NCBI GenBank assembly: GCA_947588675.1
Contig: CANPYY010000002.1
Coordinates: 1 to 64,000, forward strand
Direction of reading: 5' to 3'
Source: an uncultured Lachnospiraceae bacterium
GTDB lineage: Bacteria > Bacillota > Clostridia > Lachnospirales > Lachnospiraceae
DNA: 64,000 nucleotides
In this document: positions 43,456-52,320 of the stretch, one piece after another
Position numbering within the stretch: position 1 is the first letter of the stretch
Layout of the letters: each line of letters begins with the position of its first letter
Notes under the pieces: model-generated
Told to the model about the DNA's origin: nothing
Databases searched by the model: none
What the model saw: only the letters and a program-made list of their open reading frames with translations
Made by a program: the position numbers and the translations under genes

Positions 43456-44571
43456 TTATATTTTCTGCAAAATATTTATCAGCCTGTCTGTCGAATGTCC
43501 GTCAGTATACTTATAGAATTTTTCCTTAAACTGTTCTCTTTTATGTCCATAAACATCTTTGGAATTAATTTCCCTTATAAGCTCTTTTGTATCGCCCGCT
43601 ACGGGTCCCGGTACATAATCCCTGTAATCTTCATAAAAACCTCTGTCATCGTTTTCAAATATATCAAGGTCGTACGCATAAAAATACACCGGTCGCCCAA
43701 GCAGTATATATTCAAAAATAATTGATGAATAATCAGTTATCAGCGCAGAAGCAACAAAAAGCAGCGTATTTACATCAGCATAATCCGACATATTAACAAC
43801 CCTGCCTTCATATCCCATAAGCATATTATCGTCAAAAGCTTTTGAAACATGCGGATGAAGCCTGAGTAAAAGAATGGTATTTTTATCAGTACCATTTACC
43901 CATTCATCCAAATCCAGCATCAGTTTCGGGTTTTTAACTTCTCTGTCCCTGAATGTAGGCGCGTACAATATTAGTTTTCTGCCTTTTAAGTTCTCATATT
44001 CATTAAAAAACTTATTAATATCATTTTTTCTTATTTTTTCATCAAATAAAACATCCGTACGGGGTATTCCTGTAACATATACCTTATCATCGGTAACTCC
44101 AAATGCTTTTTTATACAGGTTTTTCGTATAATCTGAATTAACGATAAGATGCGTTATTTTTGAATCGGCCTTTTCTGCGATTTTAAGCAGCCTGCCCTCA
44201 TTTACATCATGCCCGAATTTTTTAATCGTTCCCGTACCATGCCATAACTGCACTACCCTTACCCCTTTACGAAGCTTTACATATGCAAGCGGCAAAAATT
44301 CATTATCCATGAGTATCGTACGTGACCTTGCCATTTCTATTGATTTGACAAATATAAGTTTTATAAGCCCTTTATTGCTTTTATCTTTTTTACGTACGTA
44401 GGAGAATACCGAATCCGGATTCATCTCTTTTATTCTTTTTATTACAACTCCCACACTGCTGTCATCGCTCCCGTCATGGGTCATCACACAAAAGTACCTG
44501 TCCTTACCGGCAGGAAACAGGCATCCTATACTATACATTAATGAAAACAAAACGTACGCCGCTACTTTCAT
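43456..44571 (-). CDS. CDP-glycerol glycerophosphotransferase family protein (TagB/TagF-like, single domain)
   Basis: A 371-residue GT-B enzyme. Both catalytic histidine motifs are seen: LWHGTGTIKKFG (His111) and LLLRLHPHVS; the CDP-binding end reads ITDYSSIIFEYILLGRPVYF. TagB-like enzymes add the first glycerol phosphate, TagF-like ones polymerise; the length favours a TagB-like or a short TagF-like enzyme. The start overlaps the previous gene by ATGA. Confidence 0.92.
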   Translation of the reverse strand: MKVAAYVLFSLMYSIGCLFPAGKDRYFCVMTHDGSDDSSVGVVIKRIKEMNPDSVFSYVRKKDKSNKGLIKLIFVKSIEMARSRTILMDNEFLPLAYVKLRKGVRVVQLWHGTGTIKKFGHDVNEGRLLKIAEKADSKITHLIVNSDYTKNLYKKAFGVTDDKVYVTGIPRTDVLFDEKIRKNDINKFFNEYENLKGRKLILYAPTFRDREVKNPKLMLDLDEWVNGTDKNTILLLRLHPHVSKAFDDNMLMGYEGRVVNMSDYADVNTLLFVASALITDYSSIIFEYILLGRPVYFYAYDLDIFENDDRGFYEDYRDYVPGPVAGDTKELIREINSKDVYGHKREQFKEKFYKYTDGHSTDRLINILQKI

Positions 44572-45770
44572 ATTTTTACTATGTCCTCCCCAAGGCCGAG
44601 CACCTTTTTTAAAACCTTAGCTGACGAGTCTTTGCAGTCCCACGGATTATACCTTTTTACAAATTCGCAGTATTGTTCTTCATATTCTCTGAAACGTTCG
44701 CCTTCTATATCGCTTATGAGTTCCTCCGTCGTTTTAGACACCGGCCCCGGCGACATGTTCTCAAAATCAAAATAAAATCCCCTCAGAATATTTTTGTATT
44801 TTTCAATGTCATAGCAGTAAAAATACATCGGTCTTCCAAGAATACTGTAATCAAACATTACAGATGAATAATCAGTTATAAGTATGTCGGAAATAAGGTA
44901 TAAATATGAAATATCCACACTCTGGTCAAATACGCGTACAAAATCCCCGTATACCGACCAGTCCGTATTATCTTCCACCAGATAATGATACTTTATTATC
45001 ATGACAGAATCTTTTCCAAATTGCGCATACATTTTATCCATATCAAGCGCGCCGGAAAAATGATATCTGCCAATTCCCGACGCTTCATCATCGCGCCAGG
45101 TCGGAGCATAAAGCATAACCCTTTTATCGTCCGGTATATTAAATTTTCTTTTAAGTTCCGCTATATCCTCGCTGTTATTTTTTACAAACAGCACATCATT
45201 TCTAGGATAACCGGTTTCAAGCATTTCCCCTTTATAGCAGAACGCCCTTTTAAACACCTCCGTGGAAAAAGGATTCTGCGAAATAAGATAATCCCAGGAA
45301 GAAACATTCTTCTTAAAATTATCTTTATACTCCTCAATACTCTTTTCACCGGCCATATATACATTGTCCATATCGAGCGCAAGTTTTTTTAACGGCGTTC
45401 CATGCCACGTCTGTAAATAAGATACCTTTTTCCTCTTTCTTATAAACATCGGGCATCGTGAATCAAATATCCAGAACGATGCTGTCGCCATATAATAAAG
45501 ATACCGGAATCTTCCGTATTTTACCTGTATATTATTTCCGGGTATGTCAAATCTGTTTTTCTCATAAAACCATATACATTCATACACTTTATCAAGTCCG
45601 TGTAACATAATTGTTTCATACAGCGCCTTTGGATTTCCGGAGTAGCTCTTTCCAAGGCTTGAAGCAATAACAATTCTGTTTTTCTTTAACGGAATAACGA
45701 TATTCATAAACCTGTAAACTGCTACACAGGCCGTCTTTAACATACTCCTTAAAAGCATTTTTATACTCAC
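44568..45770 (-). CDS. CDP-glycerol glycerophosphotransferase family protein
   Basis: A 400-residue enzyme, second of a run of three. The catalytic motifs are TWHGTPLKKLALDMD and MIIKYHYLVED, with LITDYSSVMFDYSILGRPMYF at the nucleotide site. The second histidine motif (KYHY) resembles the fused paralogues at 45767 and 49977 and differs from the HPH of the 43456 gene. ATGA overlaps at both ends couple it with its neighbours. Confidence 0.92.
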   Translation of the reverse strand: MSIKMLLRSMLKTACVAVYRFMNIVIPLKKNRIVIASSLGKSYSGNPKALYETIMLHGLDKVYECIWFYEKNRFDIPGNNIQVKYGRFRYLYYMATASFWIFDSRCPMFIRKRKKVSYLQTWHGTPLKKLALDMDNVYMAGEKSIEEYKDNFKKNVSSWDYLISQNPFSTEVFKRAFCYKGEMLETGYPRNDVLFVKNNSEDIAELKRKFNIPDDKRVMLYAPTWRDDEASGIGRYHFSGALDMDKMYAQFGKDSVMIIKYHYLVEDNTDWSVYGDFVRVFDQSVDISYLYLISDILITDYSSVMFDYSILGRPMYFYCYDIEKYKNILRGFYFDFENMSPGPVSKTTEELISDIEGERFREYEEQYCEFVKRYNPWDCKDSSAKVLKKVLGLGEDIVKI

Positions 45771-47935
45771 CCGGTTCTCCTCCTGCCAAGCAATAATTCC
45801 GCCGCCCTTTTTGAAGCGTAACCATCCGAAAGACTGCAGAAGCGTTCATAAAATACGTCATATCTTTCCCTGTAATCATTTTCTATTTTATCAAGCGATT
45901 TAACCGCTTCCACTACTTCGCTTCCCGTATACAACAAAGGTCCCGGAAGTTCCGTTTCCATATCCAGATACATACCCCTTAGTTCATTTTTATAATTTTC
46001 AATGTCATATACGTAAAAAAGTATCGGTCTCCTAAGATTTGCATAGTCAAAAAATACAGATGAGTAGTCTGTCACACACACATCCGATACCATATACAGC
46101 TTTGCTATATCCGGATAATCGGAAACATTAAACACAAATCCGTCATACTGTGACAAATCAGGTTTACGGGCAACATAATAATGCGTACGCAAAAGTATAA
46201 CCCATTCGTCAGAAAGCTGTTCTTTCATAAGCGAAAAGTCAAGCGCATCATTGAATTTATAACTTCCCGGCTCATAATACTCATTGTCGCGCCATGTCGG
46301 AGCATAAAGCATAACTTTTTTATCAGCGGGCAGACCTATATCAGCCTTTACGCTTTCTATTATCTCACCGGCATTATCGGAATATAATATGTCATTTCTC
46401 GGATAACCGGTTTCCACTATCTTATTCCTGTCCATATCAAACGCCCGTTCAAATACATCTGTGGAAAAACGGTTGTCAGAAATCAGATAATCCCACTTCC
46501 TTGAATCTCTGTAAAATTCAGCCTTATGATTTCTGCTTGCCGAATGTACGTCGTCCATGTCAAAAACAAGCTTCTTTAGCGGCGTTCCATGCCACGTTTC
46601 CAGAAAGACCATACCTTCTTTCTTTATAAACCACCCCGGCTGGCGCACGTTATAAACATGATATTTTGCCCTTGAAGCATAATATACATGTTTAAGTCCG
46701 TTATATATGGCGTAACGTGTATTCTTATCGTTTTTTTTGTGTTTTTTATTAAGAATCCATATGTATCTGAAACCATTTCCGTACGTTTCCGACATATAGT
46801 CATATATTGCTTTGGGGCTGTCATTATACCCCCTGCCGAAAAAGCTCTCAAATACTATCCAGTTATCTTTCCTTTTCATATGTGAAAATATCAGTTTATC
46901 AATAAAGCGGAACCACTGTATTTTATTCCCAAACTTTCCATCTTTCTTTTTATTGATAATTATAAATGCTACGCATATACGCGCCAATGCAGGTTTCTTT
47001 AAACCTATAAAAGCAAGCGCCGTCCTTTCATTAATCCCAAAACGCGAAGATACGCTGTCTGCCGCCTGTTTTACATATTCTGAACAAATATCAATTTCCT
47101 TTTTCGGTCTGTACCCAAGCTCCATTACTTCAAGTACTTTTTTGCATAACATATACATTACTATATTTCTTCTTTTAGGCTGGTTCATCGTATATTTAAT
47201 ACTTTCGGGATAAACCAGAAGCATATCCGCAAGCATTTTTTCAGGCTCTTTACACATATTCTGGTTAAGCTGCGGCAAATGTATCGGGTCATTTCTGTCA
47301 CGTTTTGCCAGATACGCGCCGCTTGCAAGATAAAAACATGATGCCGCTGACATAAGTTTAAGTACAAACGGCATATCGGAAAAATATGCTACATTTTCAG
47401 GAAATCTTATATCATTATTATCAATTAACTCCTTTTTAATCAACATATTAAGAACAGTTACCTCATTTGCAAAAATCCTTGCAATATCGGCATCTGTTCC
47501 CTTTCTGTCAGTATTTATAAATTCTCCGTCCGTATCAGCGCAAAACGACTCTCTCTTAAAAAATGTATGTTTTATTTCGCCTGCAACAACATCAGCATCA
47601 TACTTTCCGGCGCATTCAAGCATACCTGCAAGACAGCCTTCAAGCATATAGTCGTCACAGTCCAGAAAATACAAGTACTCTCCCTCCGCAAGGCTGATTC
47701 CCGCATTTCTTGCATATCCCGCGCCCCGCATCGGAAGCCACTGTACATAACGTATCGGCAGAGCCTTTTTTTCATATTCCTCTACCTTGGCTACTACTCC
47801 TTCTTCCGGCATATCTCCAAGGAATATAACCTCATATTCATCCTGTTTAAGATTCTGTGCAAGTATACTGTCAAAGCAATCATCAAGATAGTTCAATCCC
47901 TTATTAAAAGGAATTATTATACTGATTTTCTTCAT
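45767..47935 (-). CDS. family 2 glycosyltransferase fused to CDP-glycerol glycerophosphotransferase
   Basis: A 722-residue two-domain protein. Residues 1-225 are a GT2 domain (KISIIIPFNKGLNYLDDCFD, GAGYARNAGIS, YLYFLDCDDYM). Residues about 345-722 are a glycerophosphotransferase with TWHGTPLKKLVFDMDD, LLRTHYYVAR and VTDYSSVFFDYANLRRPILF. One chain could add a sugar and a glycerol phosphate in turn, giving a sugar-substituted or alternating polymer. It follows tagD by 11 bases, with GAGGAT before ATG. It has a close paralogue at 49977. Confidence 0.93.
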   Translation of the reverse strand: MKKISIIIPFNKGLNYLDDCFDSILAQNLKQDEYEVIFLGDMPEEGVVAKVEEYEKKALPIRYVQWLPMRGAGYARNAGISLAEGEYLYFLDCDDYMLEGCLAGMLECAGKYDADVVAGEIKHTFFKRESFCADTDGEFINTDRKGTDADIARIFANEVTVLNMLIKKELIDNNDIRFPENVAYFSDMPFVLKLMSAASCFYLASGAYLAKRDRNDPIHLPQLNQNMCKEPEKMLADMLLVYPESIKYTMNQPKRRNIVMYMLCKKVLEVMELGYRPKKEIDICSEYVKQAADSVSSRFGINERTALAFIGLKKPALARICVAFIIINKKKDGKFGNKIQWFRFIDKLIFSHMKRKDNWIVFESFFGRGYNDSPKAIYDYMSETYGNGFRYIWILNKKHKKNDKNTRYAIYNGLKHVYYASRAKYHVYNVRQPGWFIKKEGMVFLETWHGTPLKKLVFDMDDVHSASRNHKAEFYRDSRKWDYLISDNRFSTDVFERAFDMDRNKIVETGYPRNDILYSDNAGEIIESVKADIGLPADKKVMLYAPTWRDNEYYEPGSYKFNDALDFSLMKEQLSDEWVILLRTHYYVARKPDLSQYDGFVFNVSDYPDIAKLYMVSDVCVTDYSSVFFDYANLRRPILFYVYDIENYKNELRGMYLDMETELPGPLLYTGSEVVEAVKSLDKIENDYRERYDVFYERFCSLSDGYASKRAAELLLGRRRTG

Positions 47936-47946
47936 TACACAATCCT

Positions 47947-48342
47947 CTACTCTTTTTTAAGATTAAGGTCATTTTTAATTTTTGTTGTAGATATTCCTTC
48001 CGTTCTGGGAAGATATACAACTTCGCAATAATCTTTAAGGAAATCAAACTTACCCTTCCAGTCATCTCCCATTACAAATACATCAATGTCATTATTACGT
48101 ACATCGTCTATTTTCTGCTCCCAGTTATATTCCGGAAGCACTTCATCTACATATTTAATTGATTCAAGTATTTTCTTTCTGTCCTCGTATGGATGATAAG
48201 CTTTTTTGTTTTTTATGGCGTTAAACTCGTCCGTAGACAACACAACAACAAGATAGTCGCCGAGCTCCCTTGCCCTCCTCAGCAGATTAATATGTCCTAC
48301 ATGAAGCAAATCATAAGTTCCGTAAGTAATTACTTTTCTCAT
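47947..48342 (-). CDS. tagD: glycerol-3-phosphate cytidylyltransferase
   Basis: A 131-residue nucleotidyltransferase (about 129 in B. subtilis TagD) that makes CDP-glycerol. It shows GTYDLLHVGHINLL with the HxGH motif, MGDDWKGKFD and RTEGISTTKI. It supplies the donor for all the glycerophosphotransferases around it. It is the only cytidylyltransferase seen; no ribitol-type gene is present. ATGA overlap with tagH. Confidence 0.96.
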   Translation of the reverse strand: MRKVITYGTYDLLHVGHINLLRRARELGDYLVVVLSTDEFNAIKNKKAYHPYEDRKKILESIKYVDEVLPEYNWEQKIDDVRNNDIDVFVMGDDWKGKFDFLKDYCEVVYLPRTEGISTTKIKNDLNLKKE

Positions 48343-49124
48343 ATCCTGTTCATTCTCCTTCTCCGTCTTCTTTTAGCCCTGCCATACTGTTCGTCATTTT
48401 CATAAATTTCAATAGCCTTTTCAAGGTCCCCTGCAAACGTTAATTCACCATGGTCCAGAAATATTCCTTTGTTGCATATTTTTCTTACCTGATTTACCGA
48501 ATGCGATACAAAAAGTACCGTAACTCCTCCATCCAGCATCTGGTTAATATATCTCATACATTTTTTTCTGAATTTTACATCTCCAACAGAAAGCACTTCA
48601 TCCAGTATGAGTATTTCAGGCTCAACCACAGTCGCTATAGAAAAACCAAGCCTTGCCCGCATTCCCGAAGAATAATTCTTTACCGGTACGTCAATAAAAT
48701 CACCCAGTTCAGAAAACTCCACTATACTGTCATATCTCTGTTCAATAAATTCCTTTGTATGCCCAAGTATCGCCCCGTAAAGATAAATATTCTCTGCGCC
48801 CGTATACTGCGGGTCAAAGCCTGCGCCAAGTTCCAGAAGCGGAACCACTCTCCCATATGTCTTTATGCTTCCCTCGGTAGGCTTTAATACGCCTGCAATT
48901 ATTTTAAGAAGCGTACTTTTTCCTGCGCCGTTATATCCAAGTATTGCAACCCTGTCGCCTTTTTCAACCGTAAAACTTATATTTTTAAGCGCCCAAAATT
49001 CCTTAAACGTTATACTCCTTTTAACAAACCTGATAAAATATTCTTTTAAATTATCTACCTTATCAGCGCTAAGATTAAATCTCATACTGATATTATCAGC
49101 TTTTATGGCAATATTTTTTCCCAT
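48339..49124 (-). CDS. tagH: teichoic acid export ABC ATPase
   Basis: A 261-residue ATPase. It has Walker A GYNGAGKSTLLK, signature SSGMRARLGF, Walker B EILILDEVLSVGD and the TagH/Wzt-type RYDSIVEFSELGDFIDVPV. It ends soon after the ATPase domain in an Arg-rich tail (RAKRRRRRRMNRI) and lacks the long C-terminal part of B. subtilis TagH. It works with the TagG permease encoded upstream. Confidence 0.95.
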   Translation of the reverse strand: MGKNIAIKADNISMRFNLSADKVDNLKEYFIRFVKRSITFKEFWALKNISFTVEKGDRVAILGYNGAGKSTLLKIIAGVLKPTEGSIKTYGRVVPLLELGAGFDPQYTGAENIYLYGAILGHTKEFIEQRYDSIVEFSELGDFIDVPVKNYSSGMRARLGFSIATVVEPEILILDEVLSVGDVKFRKKCMRYINQMLDGGVTVLFVSHSVNQVRKICNKGIFLDHGELTFAGDLEKAIEIYENDEQYGRAKRRRRRRMNRI

Positions 49125-49163
49125 ATCTACTCCATTCCGTATAAAAAATCATACTTAAATACA

Positions 49164-49958
49164 TTATAAATGCAGTATAAACTCGTCCTGCTTTTTATAA
49201 AATAAAACAACGCCTGTTATAAGAGTAATTATTCCAAATACTGTCGTATATATCAATGACGGCATATGCAGTCCCACTCCGCTTATACAATCACGGAAGT
49301 TTCTTATTACGCCATATACGGGATTACAATTAAGAAGCCATTTATATTTACTAAGCCTGTCCGCATCATAAAATATTGCGCAGGTATACATTATAAGCAT
49401 GAGAGCGACTCCCCAAAGATATTCAAGGTCCCTGAAAAATACCGAAAAGGTTGCAAGTATCAGACCTACTCCCACACTCATAATAAGAAGTATTATAAGC
49501 GGTATTACGGATGCAAACATCCACCAGTCAGGCTGTACTTTAAGCACCACCGATACTCCTATAAGCACTATAAGCGATATAAGAAATGTAATGAAATTAG
49601 ACAGTATTGAAGACAACGGATACATATATTTTGGCACGTATACCTTTTTTATCATTGCAGCGCTTCCCCTGACCGACTTCATCGCCCCTTTTGTAGCGCC
49701 ACTGAAAAAAGAGTACAAAAGACGTCCCGCCAATATATATACGGGAAACGGAAGACCTCCCCTTATTCCGTTTCTTCCAAGAAATGTGGAAAACACCATA
49801 GTAAGAACTATCATTGTAAGAAGCGGTTCAACAAGCGTCCATAATATACCGAGATAAGATCTTCTGTACTTTAATTTTATATCTTTTATAATAAGCTGTG
49901 ATAAAAGATATCTGTATTTTTTAAAATTAGCAATTACATGTGATTTTGAAACATTCAT
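49164..49958 (-). CDS. tagG: teichoic acid export ABC permease
   Basis: A 264-residue ABC-2 permease with about six helices. The N-terminal IKDIKLKYRRSYLGILWTLV is typical of TagG, Wzm and RfbA. I use ATG 49958 with GGGAG eight bases ahead; a TTG five codons upstream is the alternative. It moves the undecaprenyl-linked polymer across the membrane with TagH. Confidence 0.94.
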   Translation of the reverse strand: MNVSKSHVIANFKKYRYLLSQLIIKDIKLKYRRSYLGILWTLVEPLLTMIVLTMVFSTFLGRNGIRGGLPFPVYILAGRLLYSFFSGATKGAMKSVRGSAAMIKKVYVPKYMYPLSSILSNFITFLISLIVLIGVSVVLKVQPDWWMFASVIPLIILLIMSVGVGLILATFSVFFRDLEYLWGVALMLIMYTCAIFYDADRLSKYKWLLNCNPVYGVIRNFRDCISGVGLHMPSLIYTTVFGIITLITGVVLFYKKQDEFILHL

Positions 49959-49976
49959 ATCAGTTACTCCCAAATT

Positions 49977-52244
49977 CTACCTGAACACGGTTTTAATACA
50001 GTTTTCAGACGCATGTCCGTCTTCCCACCCGCAAAACCTTTCGTAAAATTCATCGTATATTCCGGCATATTTGCTGTTTATCGTTCTTATATCAAGTATC
50101 GCCTCCACGATTTCTTCAGTAGTAAACACAAGCGGTCCGGGAAGTTCTTTTTCCATATCTATATAAAATCCCCTGAGGACATCCCTGTATTTGTCAAGGT
50201 CATATGTGAAAAACAGCATAGGCCTTTTAAGGTTTGCATAATCGAAAAATACAGATGAATAATCCGTTATAAGTATATCCGATATAAGGTAAAGTTCCGC
50301 TATATCATCATACTTACTCATATTAAATACAAAGCCTTCAAGTCCCGTTACGTCAAGATTATCCGCAATAAAGTAATGCGTGCGCAGTATGACAACATAT
50401 TCATCTGAAAGTTTTTCCCTCATATATCTTAAATCCAGTTTAAGGTCAAACTTATATTTCCCTGATTCATAATATTCGTCATCACGCCATGTAGGCGCAT
50501 AAAGTATTACTTTTTTATCCTTTGGTATTCCCGTCTTATCCTTTATGGTTTCCGCAATTTTTTCCCTGTTATCAGAATGCAGTATATCATTTCTCGGATA
50601 ACCGTATTTAAGCATTGGTTTATCATACACAAACGCCCTTTTAAACACTTCCTCCGAAAAAGCGTTGGCGGCGACAAGATAATCCCATGACCTGGATTGA
50701 ATATAAAATGTCTTTTTATACATAGGCGAAGCGCTCACTACTTCCTCCATATCAAAGACAAGCTTTTTTAACGGAGTACCATGCCATGTTTCAAGGAAAA
50801 TATTTCCTTTTCTCTTTATAAAGTATTTCGGCTGTCTGCTGTTAAATACAATATATTTACTGCGTGCAAGATATTTGAAATAGGCAAAACTAAATCTTTT
50901 AATCTGCTTTGCAGGATAAGGAAGTTTTGTCTTTTTATCAAGTATCCACACACATTTATATTTACCCGGATACATCTGGTTAAGTTTTTCAAAAATATAC
51001 TTTGGACTGTCTGAATAACTCTTGCCAAAAAAACTTTCAAAAAGCACGGTGTTTTCAAGCATGGGCTTCGTTGCATATATGTGCTTATACACAAATTCTT
51101 TTATAATTTTCAGCCTCTTTGGTCCTCTTATAATAAGACCCGCCCAGTTACGCAGATTTTTATTGCGCGAAAGCTTGCACAATTTCTTAACGTCGCCGTT
51201 CACCAGCGCCTTTATGAGCCTTCTACGGTACAGCCCCATGACTTTAATAATATCCGCATCTATATTTGATATATATTCCCTTATTACCGGCATTCTCTTT
51301 TTACGCCAGCTCTTGTCTTCATTTTTTCTTATTTCAGGCGCGACATCAACCGCAAAATACTGTATTAATTTCTTATCCAGATAAGCCCTTGTATATTTTG
51401 ATTTTCCTGATATTTCCTTTATTGAACGTCCATAAGACTCCATTCTGTATTCAAAATCATTTTTCCCGACTGACTGAATAAGAGACGGGGAATGTATCGG
51501 GTCATTATGCGTTCTTTTAAGATATACCGCTTCTTTATCTCCGTCACAGGTTTCCGCAAGGTCAAGCGCTTTACATATAAAAGGCCAGTCGCAGTAATAT
51601 TCAAGCTCCTCATCGAACTTTATATCGTTTTTAATAAGAAATTCCCTCTTAAAAAGAATACCCAGCACTGTTATATGCTGCAATGACTTACGTCTTGTTA
51701 TCAGATATCTGTTTGCAGCTTCAAGCTTTTTCTCTCTTATTGTATCTTCACTGTCACCGGATTCTATATAAAACAGGAACTGCCTGCCCGGTTCATCTTC
51801 TTTGCCTGTTTCTTCGTCAGCGCTGCCCTCTCCACTTTCATCCGGAGCTTCCTCAGCGTTGTTATCAAGGTAAATACTTCTCTTGTACCATGTATTCTCC
51901 AATTTGCCAAACATCAGGTCACAGCAGTCTGCAACGCAGAGTTCATGCAGCCTTTGAAGGCATCTTACATCCAGATAATCATCGCAGTCAAGGAATGTCA
52001 CATATGTTCCCTCCGCCTCAGACATACCTCTGTTTCTTGCCGCTGCAACGCCTTCCTTTTCCGTACTGCAGTATTTTATATCAATATGCTTACCGTAGCT
52101 GTCTATAATATCTTCCGGTACAGCAGTTTTAGAACTAACTATAATAACTTCAAAATCTTTAAAACTCTGTTCCCTAAGACTGTCCAGGCAATCTTTAAGG
52201 TATACTTTTTCTCCATGATAAGGCACAATAACGCTAATATCCAC
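49977..52244 (-). CDS. family 2 glycosyltransferase fused to CDP-glycerol glycerophosphotransferase (second copy)
   Basis: A 755-residue paralogue of the protein at 45767. The GT2 domain (1-240) has DISVIVPYHGEKVYLKDCLD and YVTFLDCDDYLD. Inside it an acidic insert (about residues 129-150, EEAPDESGEGSADEETGKED) is absent from the paralogue. The C-terminal glycerophosphotransferase has TWHGTPLKKLVFDMEE, ILRTHYFIAD and ITDYSSVFFDYANLKRPMLF. The start is GTG 52244 with AGGAGG eight bases ahead. It probably builds or decorates the same polymer. Confidence 0.92.
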   Translation of the reverse strand: MDISVIVPYHGEKVYLKDCLDSLREQSFKDFEVIIVSSKTAVPEDIIDSYGKHIDIKYCSTEKEGVAAARNRGMSEAEGTYVTFLDCDDYLDVRCLQRLHELCVADCCDLMFGKLENTWYKRSIYLDNNAEEAPDESGEGSADEETGKEDEPGRQFLFYIESGDSEDTIREKKLEAANRYLITRRKSLQHITVLGILFKREFLIKNDIKFDEELEYYCDWPFICKALDLAETCDGDKEAVYLKRTHNDPIHSPSLIQSVGKNDFEYRMESYGRSIKEISGKSKYTRAYLDKKLIQYFAVDVAPEIRKNEDKSWRKKRMPVIREYISNIDADIIKVMGLYRRRLIKALVNGDVKKLCKLSRNKNLRNWAGLIIRGPKRLKIIKEFVYKHIYATKPMLENTVLFESFFGKSYSDSPKYIFEKLNQMYPGKYKCVWILDKKTKLPYPAKQIKRFSFAYFKYLARSKYIVFNSRQPKYFIKRKGNIFLETWHGTPLKKLVFDMEEVVSASPMYKKTFYIQSRSWDYLVAANAFSEEVFKRAFVYDKPMLKYGYPRNDILHSDNREKIAETIKDKTGIPKDKKVILYAPTWRDDEYYESGKYKFDLKLDLRYMREKLSDEYVVILRTHYFIADNLDVTGLEGFVFNMSKYDDIAELYLISDILITDYSSVFFDYANLKRPMLFFTYDLDKYRDVLRGFYIDMEKELPGPLVFTTEEIVEAILDIRTINSKYAGIYDEFYERFCGWEDGHASENCIKTVFR

Positions 52245-52320
52245 AGACTCTGCCTCCTAAATATATAATAAACACAGCAATTATACCAATATATTACATT
52301 AAAGTCAAATTAAACAGACA

